Positions 35,939 through 46,403 of a stretch of DNA of 64,000 nt are shown piece after piece. The position numbers and the translations under genes are program-made. The notes below the pieces were generated by a model. The model was not told the origin of the DNA and did not search any database. It saw only the letters and a list, made by a program, of their open reading frames with translations. Origin of the DNA: Candidatus Electrothrix scaldis (GTDB lineage Bacteria > Desulfobacterota > Desulfobulbia > Desulfobulbales > Desulfobulbaceae); NCBI GenBank assembly GCA_033584155.1, contig CP138355.1, positions 4,225,826-4,289,825 on the forward strand, read 5' to 3'. Position 1 is the first letter of the stretch; each line of letters starts with the position of its first letter.

Positions 35939-36524
35939 GCAGATACCTCCTCCGTATCATCAAAAAACCGAAATCGTTCCAGCCAGCTTCTCTCCCCGTG
36001 AACCTAACCAGACTGCTCTTTTCATTCCGGCCTCAGGTTTCAGAAATTCTGAGCTTCAACAAGCGCCCAACCCCTTTCCTTCACCTCTCCAACCGATGAA
36101 CTTGAAAAAAACCTTTTCCAAAACATCAAAACCGAAAAAACGACAACCGTTCTTCGGCTCGCTCTCCTCCGAGCAAGCAAAGTTTCTTAATCTTGTACAA
36201 TTTCTTTCAATCTCGAACAAACAATTCCGCACATTGCATAATACATCCAAAAACAGGCAGTACCATCGTCGCCCTAAACTGCAATGTACAATTTCCTACA
36301 CTCCTTGTACAGTTTTTTTTACGCAAAAAAGTTTTTTTTCCTTTTTTACCTTAATCCAATCCTAACAAACTACGACTTTATCGTCGATACAATAAAAAAA
36401 TATAATAAATTTTCAGTTAATTATCAACAACAATCCACTCAAAGAAAAACAGTATTTTTTTAAGAGAAAAATTTTCTATTAACCTTACAGCGTAGCACTT
36501 TTCTAGTTTTACAAGTAATTCTTA
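35939..36524. other. Long AT-rich spacer between dnaG and rpoD
   Basis: 586 bases, markedly AT-rich, with weak open frames on + that look non-coding. It carries the candidate rpoD promoter. No known riboswitch or RNA was recognised. Confidence 0.5.
36399..36427 (-). promoter_or_regulatory. Candidate sigma70 promoter for rpoD-dprA
   Basis: On the minus strand TTGATA (36427-36422), a 17-bp spacer and TATATT (36404-36399). It predicts a leader of about 450 nt before rpoD. Location and near-consensus boxes support it; the AT-rich setting makes chance matches possible. Confidence 0.5.
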
Positions 36525-38459
36525 TCAAGAAAAATTATTTTTCATTCTCACAGAAAGCATTTCCTTTGTCAACTTATTGACAAGTTCATAATTTCCCCTC
36601 TGCTCAGCCGCAAAAATCTGCTGCTGCAAGGCCTCCCCTTCCCTTTTCCGCTGCGTCATCTTCAACCACAAAAGAAGCTCATCGCAAAAGGCACGCCCTT
36701 CCTCTTCGCTTTCCCCGCCTAAATGATTACCTCCATCTTTACTGAGCAGCTCAGCAATATATTGACGCTCAGCTCTGGATGTGACAACCGAAAGGAGTTG
36801 CTCCGCAACAAAGGCCCCATCTGCACTTTTTGCCGCAATCTGTTCCATTGCCTCAATTAAACCAAGAAGAGGAGAAGGCCCAAGGGATTCTTTCAAGCCA
36901 CCAGCAAGGAGATCTGAAAAGAACTCAGGGTACAGCAAAAGGAAGTCCAACAGCTGTTGTTGCCTTTTCGGAAGATCATATAATGAAGCACTCCCCTGTT
37001 CCGGCTCCATAGGAGAGGAGTACCCCTCCCAGTCCTCATGAAACTCTGGCGCTAAATCGGGTGGTAAACCCTGATGATCCCAGTCCGAATCTAAGGGAAT
37101 TCCCGGACCAGGACCTGTCTCCCATTGAGGGGCAACAAACTGATCCGAAGTGGTACCAGCCTCTTGCTCAATTAAAAAACGCTCAGGGGACACCCCTAAT
37201 TGCTCACTGAAATGAGCAGCCATCAGCTCGCGCTGCTCCTCATCAAGAGCACTCTTCATCAGCTCTGCCAATTCAGCTATAATCCGATTTTTACCGGACA
37301 GCGTAAGCCCGTGTTCTTCTTTGAGCGCAGAAAAAATAAACTCAGCAAGAGGAGCCGCGTTTTCAATCAGGTTCTGCACTGCGGCAGCACCCTTTTCCCG
37401 GATTAAGGTATCCGGGTCGTGCCCCTGCGGCAACAAGGCCACCCGGCCTTCCACCTGCTCACTCAGAAAAAAAGGGATGGTTCGGCGAGCCGCCCGAAGG
37501 CCAGCAGAGTCTCCGTCAAAGAACAATACGACCTCGTCGCAGTAGCGACGCAGGGATTTGATATGCTCTTGGGTCAGAGCAGTACCGAGGGGCGCAACCA
37601 CATTATCAATCCCATGAATCGCTAAAAGGAGAAGGTCAAAATTCCCCTCTACAACGATTGCGCGGCGGGAAGTACGAATCGCCTGACGATGTTGATACAA
37701 GCCGAAGAGCAGGTTGCTTTTCGTAAACACCATGCTCTCGGGTGAGTTCATATACTTGGGCTTGCCCTCTCCCAGAATACGCCCGCCAAAGGCCACGGCC
37801 CGCCCGCTCAGATTATAGATGGGAAACAGGACACGGTCCCGGAAACGATCATAATACCGGCCCTGAGCCTTATGCACAGCAAGCCCAGCCTGTTCTATAT
37901 CGCTTACTGGGAAGTTCTTTTTTTGCAGGCGGGAGATAAGAAATTGCCAGCCCGCCCTCTCAGGAGATGGCGCATAGCCCAATTGATATTTTTCCACCGC
38001 ATCCTGAGGCACACCTCGCTCATGGAGATACTTACGGGCAGCCTGCGCGAGCTCTGAAGAGACAAGGGTCTTATGAAAAACATGAAGGGCCTCCTGATTC
38101 ACACGATAGAGCTGCTCACGTTGCCGTATCCGTTCCCGTTGGGACTCGCTCAGGTTGGCCTCAGGGAGATCAATTTGATAGCGCCGAGCCAAGTCTTTCA
38201 GCGCCTCTGGAAAGGTCATATGATGATACTTCATCATAAAAGAGAAGACATCACCGGACTCATGACAGCCGAAGCAATGGAAAAACTGCCGTTGCGGATT
38301 AACGGAAAAAGAGGATGTTTTTTCCCCGTGAAAAGGGCAGAGACCGGTAAAGCCTGTCCCTGTTTTTTTCAGGCGCACATGTTCCCCAATCACCTGCACA
38401 ATATCCGCAGCCTCACGGACCCTGTTTTTCACCTCTTCCCAGGCTCCTTTATTCGACAT
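36525..38459 (-). CDS. dnaG: DNA primase DnaG
   Basis: About 644 residues. It synthesises RNA primers for replication. The zinc-binding domain has C-P-F-H then F-H-C-F-G-C. The TOPRIM core has V-V-E-G-N-F-D, G-T-A-L-T and F-F-D-G-D-S-A-G. The C-terminal helicase-binding part is poorly conserved. ATG 38459 (M-S-N-K-G) has AGGAAAAGG upstream and matches family N-termini; the open frame to 38585 would add 42 atypical residues. Confidence 0.96.
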   Translation of the reverse strand: MSNKGAWEEVKNRVREAADIVQVIGEHVRLKKTGTGFTGLCPFHGEKTSSFSVNPQRQFFHCFGCHESGDVFSFMMKYHHMTFPEALKDLARRYQIDLPEANLSESQRERIRQREQLYRVNQEALHVFHKTLVSSELAQAARKYLHERGVPQDAVEKYQLGYAPSPERAGWQFLISRLQKKNFPVSDIEQAGLAVHKAQGRYYDRFRDRVLFPIYNLSGRAVAFGGRILGEGKPKYMNSPESMVFTKSNLLFGLYQHRQAIRTSRRAIVVEGNFDLLLLAIHGIDNVVAPLGTALTQEHIKSLRRYCDEVVLFFDGDSAGLRAARRTIPFFLSEQVEGRVALLPQGHDPDTLIREKGAAAVQNLIENAAPLAEFIFSALKEEHGLTLSGKNRIIAELAELMKSALDEEQRELMAAHFSEQLGVSPERFLIEQEAGTTSDQFVAPQWETGPGPGIPLDSDWDHQGLPPDLAPEFHEDWEGYSSPMEPEQGSASLYDLPKRQQQLLDFLLLYPEFFSDLLAGGLKESLGPSPLLGLIEAMEQIAAKSADGAFVAEQLLSVVTSRAERQYIAELLSKDGGNHLGGESEEEGRAFCDELLLWLKMTQRKREGEALQQQIFAAEQRGNYELVNKLTKEMLSVRMKNNFS

Positions 38460-38731
38460 CACAACCTTTTCCTTTTTTTCTTGCGTATTTTCTACGCATT
38501 CGCTTAACAGTGAAAGGGCAGGCTCTAGCAAAAACCAAGAAACTCTCTCTTCCTTCGGGATATATTTAAAAATATAATCATCCACAGGGGATATGTCGAC
38601 ATCTGCTCGCCGTTTTCTGCTCTTTCTTACCCAAAAAACAACGTTCCCTCGGACGTGAGGTATTCTCCCCTTGTACCAGAAGGGAATTCCTTAGGTGAGA
38701 AAGAGCTACAGCTTCGTTTACATTATATTTA

Positions 38732-39745
38732 TTAGAAAGAAGTGGGAAGGGAAAGCTTCAAAACCGCACTCAGCACACCATCAACAACCTGAGCCATACG
38801 CTGATAATCAAGGGTGTCTGGTGTATCGCTGGCCGTGTGATAGTTATGATTGCGCAGAAAAGCAGTGTCTGTGATCATCACAGCAGGGTAGCCATGATGC
38901 CAATAATTGCGATGGTCGGAAAGATCCATACCAAAGAGAACAGGGCCGGAGTAACTGACTGTCTGGAGATCCGATGCCCCTTGAAAGCAGCGCTTAACTG
39001 TTCTTACCAGGTACCGCTCCTGCCAACGGCCCACAACAGCGGCGTACAGGCCGTTCTGAGGATAGACAAGGCGTAGCAGCCATGAATTATAATCCTGCTG
39101 TTCTAAAAAATAGCCGATCATCTCAAGACAAAGCATGGCCTTGACAGTGCGACCTTGCTCAGCAAGACGACGGGCATGCACAGCGCTCCCCATCTGTTCA
39201 GTGCCGAAAAAAGGAGCTTCTTCGGTCCCATAGGCCACGAGCTCTATATTCCCTGTCACCTCTCGCTGACTGAGCATCCTGGCCAATTCCAGCAACCCAG
39301 CTACGCCACTGGCATTATCATCTGCTCCGGCAAAATCTCCTTCCACATCATAATGCGCCCCAACAATCACTACAGGCCCTTCTGAAGAGCCGAACCGGGC
39401 AATGATATTTACCTGTTCCTTACGACCAGGAACTGCGTTTTCCGCCACATAGGATTGCAAAGAAACCTGCGCACCGGGCACGGAAAGACCGGTTGCCAGA
39501 TAGCGCACAGTGTCAGCGAGTTTTTCAGGATGATTATGATTACGCGGAGAGAGTTCCTGAGACATATACTCAACATGCCAACGCAGTCGGTCAGGGTCAG
39601 CCCTGACTCCAGAAGGAAAAGGAATCTTCTCAGAAGTCGGCTGCCGAATTACCAACACAGCGACAACGGCACCCAGCAAAAAAAAGAAGGCAAGAACAAC
39701 AAGCATACGAGTTCTGTTCGGAATGTACCTTGTCAGTGATTTCAC
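38732..39745 (-). CDS. M28-family zinc peptidase, membrane-anchored
   Basis: 337 residues. An N-terminal TM anchor (about 13-33) puts the catalytic domain outside the cytoplasm. Zinc-ligand motifs are G-A-H-Y-D-V, G-A-D-D-N-A-S-G, T-E-E-A-P-F, and a late H in N-H-N-Y-H-T-A-S-D-T, as in M28 aminopeptidases and glutaminyl cyclase relatives. The start is GTG 39745 with AGGGG upstream. It is the last gene of a likely aminotransferase/HD hydrolase/peptidase operon (11-nt gap). Confidence 0.87.
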   Translation of the reverse strand: MKSLTRYIPNRTRMLVVLAFFFLLGAVVAVLVIRQPTSEKIPFPSGVRADPDRLRWHVEYMSQELSPRNHNHPEKLADTVRYLATGLSVPGAQVSLQSYVAENAVPGRKEQVNIIARFGSSEGPVVIVGAHYDVEGDFAGADDNASGVAGLLELARMLSQREVTGNIELVAYGTEEAPFFGTEQMGSAVHARRLAEQGRTVKAMLCLEMIGYFLEQQDYNSWLLRLVYPQNGLYAAVVGRWQERYLVRTVKRCFQGASDLQTVSYSGPVLFGMDLSDHRNYWHHGYPAVMITDTAFLRNHNYHTASDTPDTLDYQRMAQVVDGVLSAVLKLSLPTSF

Positions 39746-39756
39746 ACAAGCTGCCC

Positions 39757-40248
39757 CTATTGCTCTGACATCAGTTCAGCCAAGGCTACCCATATTTCGT
39801 CACAGAGTCCAGGCCTATACACAGCCTGTTGAAAAGCAGGAAACTCCTCTTTATAGACAGCTAGCAGATCTTCTTTTTTATCAATAAGACAAGCCCGCAT
39901 ATTAGCAAGTCGATCGGCAGCCTTTACCACCAGAGCAATTTTCTTTTCTCCCGCCACCTGTGCCATCTTCCGGTAAGTTCGTTTTTTGCATTCCTTTCGA
40001 TTCTTCCCTGGCTCATCAGTGAGCACCGCAACGCAATCAGCAACCAGCAGGCCGAACTCTTTTGCTATCTCAGAAAGAGACACATCGGTATCCTCGACAA
40101 CATCATGGAGATAGGCAATAACGACAGCTGTCTCTCCATATACCTGCACAAGTTCAGCCACAGCATCGAGGTGAACAATATACGGCTGTGTACCGTATTT
40201 CTGCTCACCATGATGCTGAAGAGCGAATGCCCTGGCCTTATCTTTCAT
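39757..40248 (-). CDS. Small HD hydrolase of the RelA/SpoT (MESH1-like) type
   Basis: 163 residues. HD motifs H-H-G-E-Q-K-Y, Y-I-V-H-L, Y-L-H-D-V-V-E-D-T and V-K-A-A-D-R-L-A-N-M match the (p)ppGpp hydrolase domain. There is no synthetase or TGS part, so it would be a small alarmone hydrolase, though some relatives act on other nucleotides. It lies between the aminotransferase and peptidase genes with short gaps. Confidence 0.82.
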   Translation of the reverse strand: MKDKARAFALQHHGEQKYGTQPYIVHLDAVAELVQVYGETAVVIAYLHDVVEDTDVSLSEIAKEFGLLVADCVAVLTDEPGKNRKECKKRTYRKMAQVAGEKKIALVVKAADRLANMRACLIDKKEDLLAVYKEEFPAFQQAVYRPGLCDEIWVALAELMSEQ

Positions 40249-40274
40249 CTGGACAAAAAATTCCAGGTACTGCC

Positions 40275-41468
40275 TTAGGCCATTGCCTTTTTCGCCTTAG
40301 CTACAGCCCGCTTAAATCCCTCCGCAGCTGTGGAGATCACCTGTTCATCCACACAAAAGGCGAGCCGGATATGACCTGGAGTACCGAATCCCCGTCCCGG
40401 CACGGCCAGGATTTTCTCTTCCAGCAGCAGCTTGCAAAATTCCACATCATCTGCAATGGGGGTTTTCGGAAAGAAATAGAAGGCGCCTTTGGGCATAACA
40501 TATTCCAGGCCTGCCTCATCTAAGACCTCACAGAAGACCTTACGTCTTTGCTCGTAAATCGAGGTGTCCACGCTTTCCTCCTGCAGATCGGCAATTGCCC
40601 GTTGCATCAGGGCTGGCGCATTGACAAAACCGAGGATACGATTCGCTAAGGTCATAGCATTCAACAGTTCACTTTTTTCATGCATCTCAGGATGGACAGC
40701 AATATAGCCGATACGTTCGCCCGGCAGGGAAAGGTCCTTGGAATAGGAAGAGACCACGATGGAGTTCGTAGTACTCGCCATGACAGAGGGAGCATCAGCT
40801 CCATCATAAACAATCTTGCGATAGGGTTCGTCAGAGATCAGATAAATAGTGGTGCAAAAATTCTCTCCTGCCCTATCCAACAAGGTTCCAAGATGAGCCA
40901 AGACCTCGGCACTGTACATCTGCCCGGTCGGATTATTAGGACTATTAATAAGGACAGCCTTGGTTTTTTCTGTTAAGGCTTCCTCAAGAGCAACAAGATC
41001 CGGCTGAAATTCATCGTCCGTGGGTACAATTTTAACCACCCCGCCGTGGTTATCCACGTAAAAATGATACTCAACAAAAAAGGGGCTCAGGACGACAACC
41101 TCATCACCGGGATCAAGGATGGATTTCATAACCACGTTCAAGGCGCCTGCGGCCCCGCAAGTCATCAACACATCGCCCATGCCGATTTCCGCACCTTGTT
41201 CTCCAGACAAGCGGGCTGCTACAGCCTCCCGCACAAAAGGATAACCGCCATTGGGCATATAGGCATGCATCCCTGGGGTATCGCCATCAGCCAGGTCGGC
41301 CAAAACCTCAAAGAACTTTTGGGGTGGTGGAACATCCGGGTTACCGAGACTGAAATCGAACACATTTTCCGCGCCGTATTCTGCCTTCATCCTGGCCCCC
41401 TCTTCGAACATTTTTCGAATCCAGGACGAGCTATCGGCAAACTTCTGCATTTTTTTTGCTACGGTCAT
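40275..41468 (-). CDS. Class I/II pyridoxal phosphate aminotransferase
   Basis: 397 residues. Fold type I aminotransferase with N-S-P-N-N-P-T-G (substrate loop), I-S-D-E-P-Y-R (Asp to PLP nitrogen) and the PLP lysine in S-S-Y-S-K-D-L-S-L-P-G-E-R. Close to aspartate/methionine-type transaminases, with amino acid specificity unclear. ATG 41468 has GAGGAAATA upstream. It is the first gene of the three-gene unit. Confidence 0.9.
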   Translation of the reverse strand: MTVAKKMQKFADSSSWIRKMFEEGARMKAEYGAENVFDFSLGNPDVPPPQKFFEVLADLADGDTPGMHAYMPNGGYPFVREAVAARLSGEQGAEIGMGDVLMTCGAAGALNVVMKSILDPGDEVVVLSPFFVEYHFYVDNHGGVVKIVPTDDEFQPDLVALEEALTEKTKAVLINSPNNPTGQMYSAEVLAHLGTLLDRAGENFCTTIYLISDEPYRKIVYDGADAPSVMASTTNSIVVSSYSKDLSLPGERIGYIAVHPEMHEKSELLNAMTLANRILGFVNAPALMQRAIADLQEESVDTSIYEQRRKVFCEVLDEAGLEYVMPKGAFYFFPKTPIADDVEFCKLLLEEKILAVPGRGFGTPGHIRLAFCVDEQVISTAAEGFKRAVAKAKKAMA

Positions 41469-41964
41469 TATTTCCTCTTTTTTGTACTTGGCTTCGAAGC
41501 AGAGAACAAGCTCTCCTCATCTTCGACAGAATCTAGCTCACTCACCATGAAACGTCTCTGCTGACGACAAGCAGAAAAGGCATGTTCTGAACGCGCTTCA
41601 AAGGAGTATATGATACGATAAATCAACCTGACCGAGCTAACTACACATTATACGAAAATGCAACTATGAATTCCTAAGCATAGAGAATCGCTTTCTCTTA
41701 TTTTTCCATTATTCTTTTGAAAGATTGAGCAGTTCGAAAAAAGTAACATTCAGCAGGTAGCAAAGGCGGCACAAATTAACATTTCTTCAACCGAGGAAAA
41801 GATCCTGAGAGCTAGCAAAAAATACGCAAGAAACGCGCGAAAGAAAGGCAGAAAAGACTGATGCGCTCGGCCCATTAGAGCTAAAACCGAACGCATCAGA
41901 ACCACAAGAACGTTTTGAATAAAAGAGAAAAGACTACAGGGTTACACGTTTACCACATGAAACA
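41469..41964. other. Intergenic region downstream of nifE
   Basis: About 496 bases with no credible gene. CTGATGCG (41858-41865) and CGCATCAG (41892-41899) could form a hairpin with a long loop beyond the nifE stop. No nifN follows. Confidence 0.4.
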
Positions 41965-43332
41965 TCAGCCCTGATTCCTGGGCACAAAACGCCAGACCGG
42001 ACTCATGACCGAGGAGTAGACCTCCTTAGCAAAATTCAACATCCCCTCAAACCCGGCCAAGGCTTCTTTGCGCTCATGGTTATGATCACAGAAGCCAATG
42101 CCCAGCTTATAGGCAATAGGACGCTCCTTCACACCGCCGACAAAGATATCAACTCCTTTTTCTTTGAGAAAAGAGTTCAGCTCAAGTGGATTAGCGTCAT
42201 CCACGATAACCGTGCCCGGATCAGTGATCGCTTCCAGCTCCCGATAATCTTCCTCAGTACCGGTCTGCGAACCAACCATAACCACATCCATATCCACCAG
42301 ACGGAAGGCTTTCACCAGGGAAAAGGCCTTAAATGAGCCACCCACATAAATCGCGGCCTTTTTCCCAGCCAATGCCTTACGGTATTTTTCCAGCTTCGGC
42401 ACCAGCTCGCTCACCTTTTCCTGAACCAGGGCCTTGGTTCGCTCCATGATACGGTCGGACTCAGGATCATCCGGGTATTTTTTCTGAAAGAAACGGGCAA
42501 TATCATAAAGGGCCTCAGACATATCCTCAATACCGAAATAGGATACCCGCAAGGAAGAAACACCGTACTTTTCCTCCATCATATTGGCAAGCTGCATAGT
42601 GGAACCAGAACACTGCACCACGTTCAGACCCGCACCGTGTGCCCGACGAATATCATCCACCCGGCCATCTCCGGTGATATTAGCGACCACCTGAATACCC
42701 ATCTTTTCATAATACTCACGAATCATCCAGATCTCACCAGCGAGATTAAAGTCGCCCAGGATATTGAGAGAGTATTTAGATATTCCTTCTGTCTCCCCAG
42801 TCCCGATAAGACGGAACATGGCATCACAGGCGGCCTGATACCCGGCCCGCTTATTTCCCTTAAAGCCTTCCGATTGCACAGGGATCACCGTAACGCCGGT
42901 TTCAGCTGTTACACTCTTACAGACTGCCTCAAGGTCATCGCCGATAATACCGACAATGCAGGTAGAATAAACAAAGGCAGCCTTGGGCTGGTGACGCTCA
43001 ATAAGCTCCATCAAAGCACGACGTAGTTTCTTTTCCCCACCAAAGATAACATCGGTCTCCTGAAGATCTGTGGAAAAAGAAAGACGATGCAATTCGGGAC
43101 CGGAAGACAGGGCACCACGGATATCCCAGGTATAGACAGCGCATCCGATAGGGCCATGTACTAAATGCAGGGCATCGGCAATAGGATACAAGACAACACG
43201 TGAGCCACAGAACACACAGGCCCGCTGACTGACCGCACCTGCCAGACTATCCTTATTACAAACAATATTAAAAGGGGCTTCCCCCTTGACATGAATCTGA
43301 TTTTCTCGTTCTTTTAAAGCGACGGCTTCCAT
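41965..43332 (-). CDS. nifE: Nitrogenase cofactor scaffold protein NifE
   Basis: 455 residues. NifE with NifN forms the scaffold on which the FeMo-cofactor precursor matures. Conserved cysteines are seen in A-C-V-F-C-G-S-R, H-G-P-I-G-C-A and Y-S-T-C-I-V-G, with a later cluster cysteine in V-V-Q-C-S-G-S-T. These favour NifE over NifD, as does the C-terminal G-F-C-D-H-N-H-E-R-K. The length fits NifE. ATG 43332 has GAGGAGC upstream, and a -24/-12 promoter lies about 45 bp upstream. No other nif gene is in the window. Confidence 0.9.
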   Translation of the reverse strand: MEAVALKERENQIHVKGEAPFNIVCNKDSLAGAVSQRACVFCGSRVVLYPIADALHLVHGPIGCAVYTWDIRGALSSGPELHRLSFSTDLQETDVIFGGEKKLRRALMELIERHQPKAAFVYSTCIVGIIGDDLEAVCKSVTAETGVTVIPVQSEGFKGNKRAGYQAACDAMFRLIGTGETEGISKYSLNILGDFNLAGEIWMIREYYEKMGIQVVANITGDGRVDDIRRAHGAGLNVVQCSGSTMQLANMMEEKYGVSSLRVSYFGIEDMSEALYDIARFFQKKYPDDPESDRIMERTKALVQEKVSELVPKLEKYRKALAGKKAAIYVGGSFKAFSLVKAFRLVDMDVVMVGSQTGTEEDYRELEAITDPGTVIVDDANPLELNSFLKEKGVDIFVGGVKERPIAYKLGIGFCDHNHERKEALAGFEGMLNFAKEVYSSVMSPVWRFVPRNQG

Positions 43333-43374
43333 GATGCTCCTCAGATTATTTGGTAGTTGATATCGTTTATTAAT

Positions 43375-43389
43375 GCAATGACTGTGCCA
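43375..43389 (-). promoter_or_regulatory. Sigma54 (-24/-12) promoter of nifE
   Basis: On the minus strand TGGCAC (43389-43384), 5-bp spacer, TTGC (43378-43375), an exact match to the RpoN consensus. It predicts transcription from about 43363. I did not find a clear TGT-N10-ACA NifA site nearby. Confidence 0.8.
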
Positions 43390-44216
43390 TCCAAAAAATG
43401 CTACTTTTTAGGCTTGAGTTTCAATGCATTACCTAAAGGACAAAAATAAAAAACAGCCTTAACGACAAAACCCACCATCAACAAGTATACATTAAAGAAC
43501 ATTTATCTACATTAAAGTCAGAATAAATACACTTCAACTTCTTTCCTGAAAGCATGTGTTCCTTCCTGCTACACAATCAAAAGTAACCCCACCGACACCT
43601 TCCACTCAGCATCCCCCCAAGACTCTCAATCTCATCTGCCCACCAAGCTTCCACACAAAAACTTCCCTAACTCCACTCCGACTTTCGCCCAGACAAAACT
43701 CTTCATCAAGAGACAAAGCAAAACGAGAAGAAAAGACATCATCTATCACGCAAAAAACTCCATGATCAATCCCCACACACAAATTCTCACAAAATAGAAA
43801 TACTTTTAAAGTAAATAACAAATACGTAAAAACAATGAAGCACAACATATATTATAAGAGAAACAACTCCTCCCTAAAAACAACTCAGCGCCTTCCACAC
43901 AAGGTCATATTTCTCTTCAAAAAGGTATGCCATGCACTTCCCCCACCTCCTTTTTAAAGAAAAGTGCTTTCATTACAATAAAATGCATACAACTACAAAA
44001 AAAGTCAAACCTGTACATTTCCAACAACACACTAAAATAAAAGGCAAAACAAAAAGAAAAAACTACAAAAAACTACCACAAAACACCTCAATTTTAAAAA
44101 AATAAGGAGCTTTTCTTTTTCTCCGTTTAAAACTATTGACTAATCTTTCCTAACATGACACGATGATATTTTTTATCACATGAACCCATAATTCGTTTTT
44201 GTAAGGAGAGAATATT
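43390..44216. other. Long AT-rich intergenic region between nifE and acs
   Basis: About 830 bases between divergent genes. It holds only weak open frames with odd composition. It should contain activator sites for nifE and the acs promoter. AAGGAGAG directly before acs is its ribosome site. Confidence 0.4.
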
Positions 44217-46199
44217 ATGGCTAAAAATGAAGACAAAATTGTAAGCCTACTTCAAGAAGGCGCGACCTTTGCCCCTCCAGTTGAGGGACAGGATCAAGCC
44301 CACATTAAATCTCTGGATGAGTACAAAGCTGCCTATAAGCGCTCCATAGAAGATCCCGAAGGATTCTGGGCAGATCGTGCTGAAGAATTGGTTACTTGGG
44401 ATAAAAAATGGGACAAAGTACTGGAATATGATTTCAGCAAGCCTGAAATCGAGTGGTTCAAGGGCGGCAAACTCAATATGTCCGTGAACTGTCTGGATCG
44501 TCACCTTACCAATGGACGCCGCAACAAGGCAGCTCTCATCTGGCAGGGTGAGCCGGAAGAGGATGTCAAGGTCTACACCTACCAGATGCTGCACACCGAG
44601 GTTTGCCGCTTCGCCAATGTTCTGAAAAAGAAAGGCGTTAAAAAAGGTGACCGCGTTTCCATCTATCTGCCGATGGTTCCAGAGCTATCCATTGCTCTGC
44701 TGGCATGTGCCCGTATCGGTGCGATTCACTCTGTTGTTTTTGCAGGTTTCTCGGCAGTGGCACTGCAAAGTCGTATCCAGGACTGTGAGGCAAAAGTCCT
44801 GATTACAGCTGATGCTGTTCTCCGCTCCGGTAAAGTTATTCCCCTGAAGCCCAATGCAGACAGCGCATTGAAAGAGTGCAGCTCTGTTGAAAGCTGCATC
44901 GTGGTTGAGCGTGCTGGTAACGACGTCACCATGCAGGAAGGTCGTGACAGCTGGTGGCACGAGGAAGTTACTGCTGGCGATATCAGCAGCGAATGCGAGC
45001 CTGAGTCTATGGATGCAGAAGACACCCTGTTTATCCTGTACACCTCTGGTTCTACCGGAACCCCCAAGGGTGTTGTTCATACCACTGGCGGTTACCTGAC
45101 CTATGCTATGCACACCACCCAATGGGTTTTTGACCTCAAAGACGACGATGTCTACTGGTGTACCGCTGATATCGGCTGGATTACCGGTCACTCTTACATT
45201 CTTTACGGACCGCTGGGACTGGGTGCTACCTCCTTGATGTTCGAGGGTGTCCCCTCGTACCCTGGACCAGATCGTTTTTGGAAGATCGTGGAGAAATTCA
45301 GAGTCAACATCTTCTACACCGCTCCGACCGTTATCCGTGCTCTGATGCGTGAAGGTGAAGAACCTGTCCAGCGCTACGACCTGTCCAGCCTCCGTATTCT
45401 TGGATCTGTTGGTGAGCCCATCAACCCAGAAGCATGGATGTGGTACCATGTAAATATCGGTAAGGAAAAACTGCCCATCGTTGATACTTGGTGGCAGACC
45501 GAAACCGGTGGTATCATGATCTCCCCCCTGCCTTATGCAACCACTCTCAAACCTGGCTCAGCGACCTACCCACTGCCTGGTATTGATGCGGCAATCTACG
45601 ACGAAGATGGCAACGAGGCTGCACCCAATGAGGGTGGCCATCTGGTTATCCGTAAACCATGGCCGGGAATGCTGCGTGGTGTCTACAAAAACCCAGAACG
45701 CTTTAAGAAAACCTATTTCAGCCGCTACGAAAACACCTACGACCCGGAAGACGGGGCACGTAAGGATGAGGACGGCTGTTTCTGGATCATGGGCCGTTTG
45801 GATGATGTTATCAACGTATCTGGCCATCGCCTGGGTACTGCTGAGATTGAGTCTGCTTTGGTTTCTCACGAAGCTGTTGCCGAAGCAGCAGTAGTTGGCA
45901 TGCCACATCCGGTCAAAGGCCAGACCATCTTTGCCTATGTTACCCTGATGTCTTCTGTTGAGGAGTCTGATGAACTGCTGGCAAAACTGCGTAAGCACGT
46001 TCGTGCAGAGATCGGCCCCATCGCCACCCCTGAGGTGATCATGTGGGCTCCGGGCCTGCCTAAGACCCGCTCCGGCAAGATCATGCGTCGTATCCTGCGT
46101 AAGATTGCTGCTGACGACTTTGATAACTTCGGTGACACCTCCACCCTGGCTGATCCTTCAGTTGTGGATAACCTGGTTGAAGGCCGGAAAAGCATGTAA
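44217..46199 (+). CDS. acs: Acetyl-CoA synthetase (AMP-forming)
   Basis: 660 residues. It activates acetate to acetyl-CoA via acetyl-AMP. The AMP-binding loop is [11 protein letters not shown], then W-W-Q-T-E-T-G-G and the C-terminal hinge region. The regulatory/catalytic lysine is K621 in T-R-S-G-K-I-M-R-R, the usual target of protein acetylation. The length matches Acs. ATG 44217 has AAGGAGAG upstream. Codon use looks strongly biased, consistent with high expression. Confidence 0.97.
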   Translation: MAKNEDKIVSLLQEGATFAPPVEGQDQAHIKSLDEYKAAYKRSIEDPEGFWADRAEELVTWDKKWDKVLEYDFSKPEIEWFKGGKLNMSVNCLDRHLTNGRRNKAALIWQGEPEEDVKVYTYQMLHTEVCRFANVLKKKGVKKGDRVSIYLPMVPELSIALLACARIGAIHSVVFAGFSAVALQSRIQDCEAKVLITADAVLRSGKVIPLKPNADSALKECSSVESCIVVERAGNDVTMQEGRDSWWHEEVTAGDISSECEPESMDAEDTLFILYTSGSTGTPKGVVHTTGGYLTYAMHTTQWVFDLKDDDVYWCTADIGWITGHSYILYGPLGLGATSLMFEGVPSYPGPDRFWKIVEKFRVNIFYTAPTVIRALMREGEEPVQRYDLSSLRILGSVGEPINPEAWMWYHVNIGKEKLPIVDTWWQTETGGIMISPLPYATTLKPGSATYPLPGIDAAIYDEDGNEAAPNEGGHLVIRKPWPGMLRGVYKNPERFKKTYFSRYENTYDPEDGARKDEDGCFWIMGRLDDVINVSGHRLGTAEIESALVSHEAVAEAAVVGMPHPVKGQTIFAYVTLMSSVEESDELLAKLRKHVRAEIGPIATPEVIMWAPGLPKTRSGKIMRRILRKIAADDFDNFGDTSTLADPSVVDNLVEGRKSM

Positions 46200-46215
46200 T
46201 TTTTCGGTAAGCAAC

Positions 46216-46289
46216 TACGCATAAACTGCGCAGTTTATGCGTACAGGTTGTGTCGTGTGAATGAGGAGTTCTTCAAGAGCTCCTCATTC
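46216..46289 (+). terminator. Two palindromes after acs, possible terminator
   Basis: A perfect 28-bp palindrome (46216-46243; half site TACGCATAAACTGC) is followed by a hairpin GAATGAGGAG/CTCCTCATTC (46259-46268 and 46280-46289). Neither has a T tract, so termination is uncertain. The first could instead be a protein-binding site. Confidence 0.4.
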
Positions 46290-46403
46290 GCATATAATTC
46301 GCACATCATCCATGATAAACCAGGAAAAGACCTTTCTTTAATATCCCTCCAAAATCCTTCCTACCTTTCCTTCTTTCATCTTAACCTTCTTAAACGCATC
46401 CGC

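Noticed and set aside
35937-36365. 142-codon frame in the rpoD leader
   Set aside because: Low-complexity Ser/Lys/Phe-rich product, no ribosome site; treated as non-coding leader.
41965-43332. NifD instead of NifE
   Set aside because: Cysteine context and the C-terminal block fit NifE; the usual nifH and nifK neighbours are absent.
43556-43848. Short frames on both strands between nifE and acs
   Set aside because: Odd composition, no ribosome sites, mutually overlapping; not supported.
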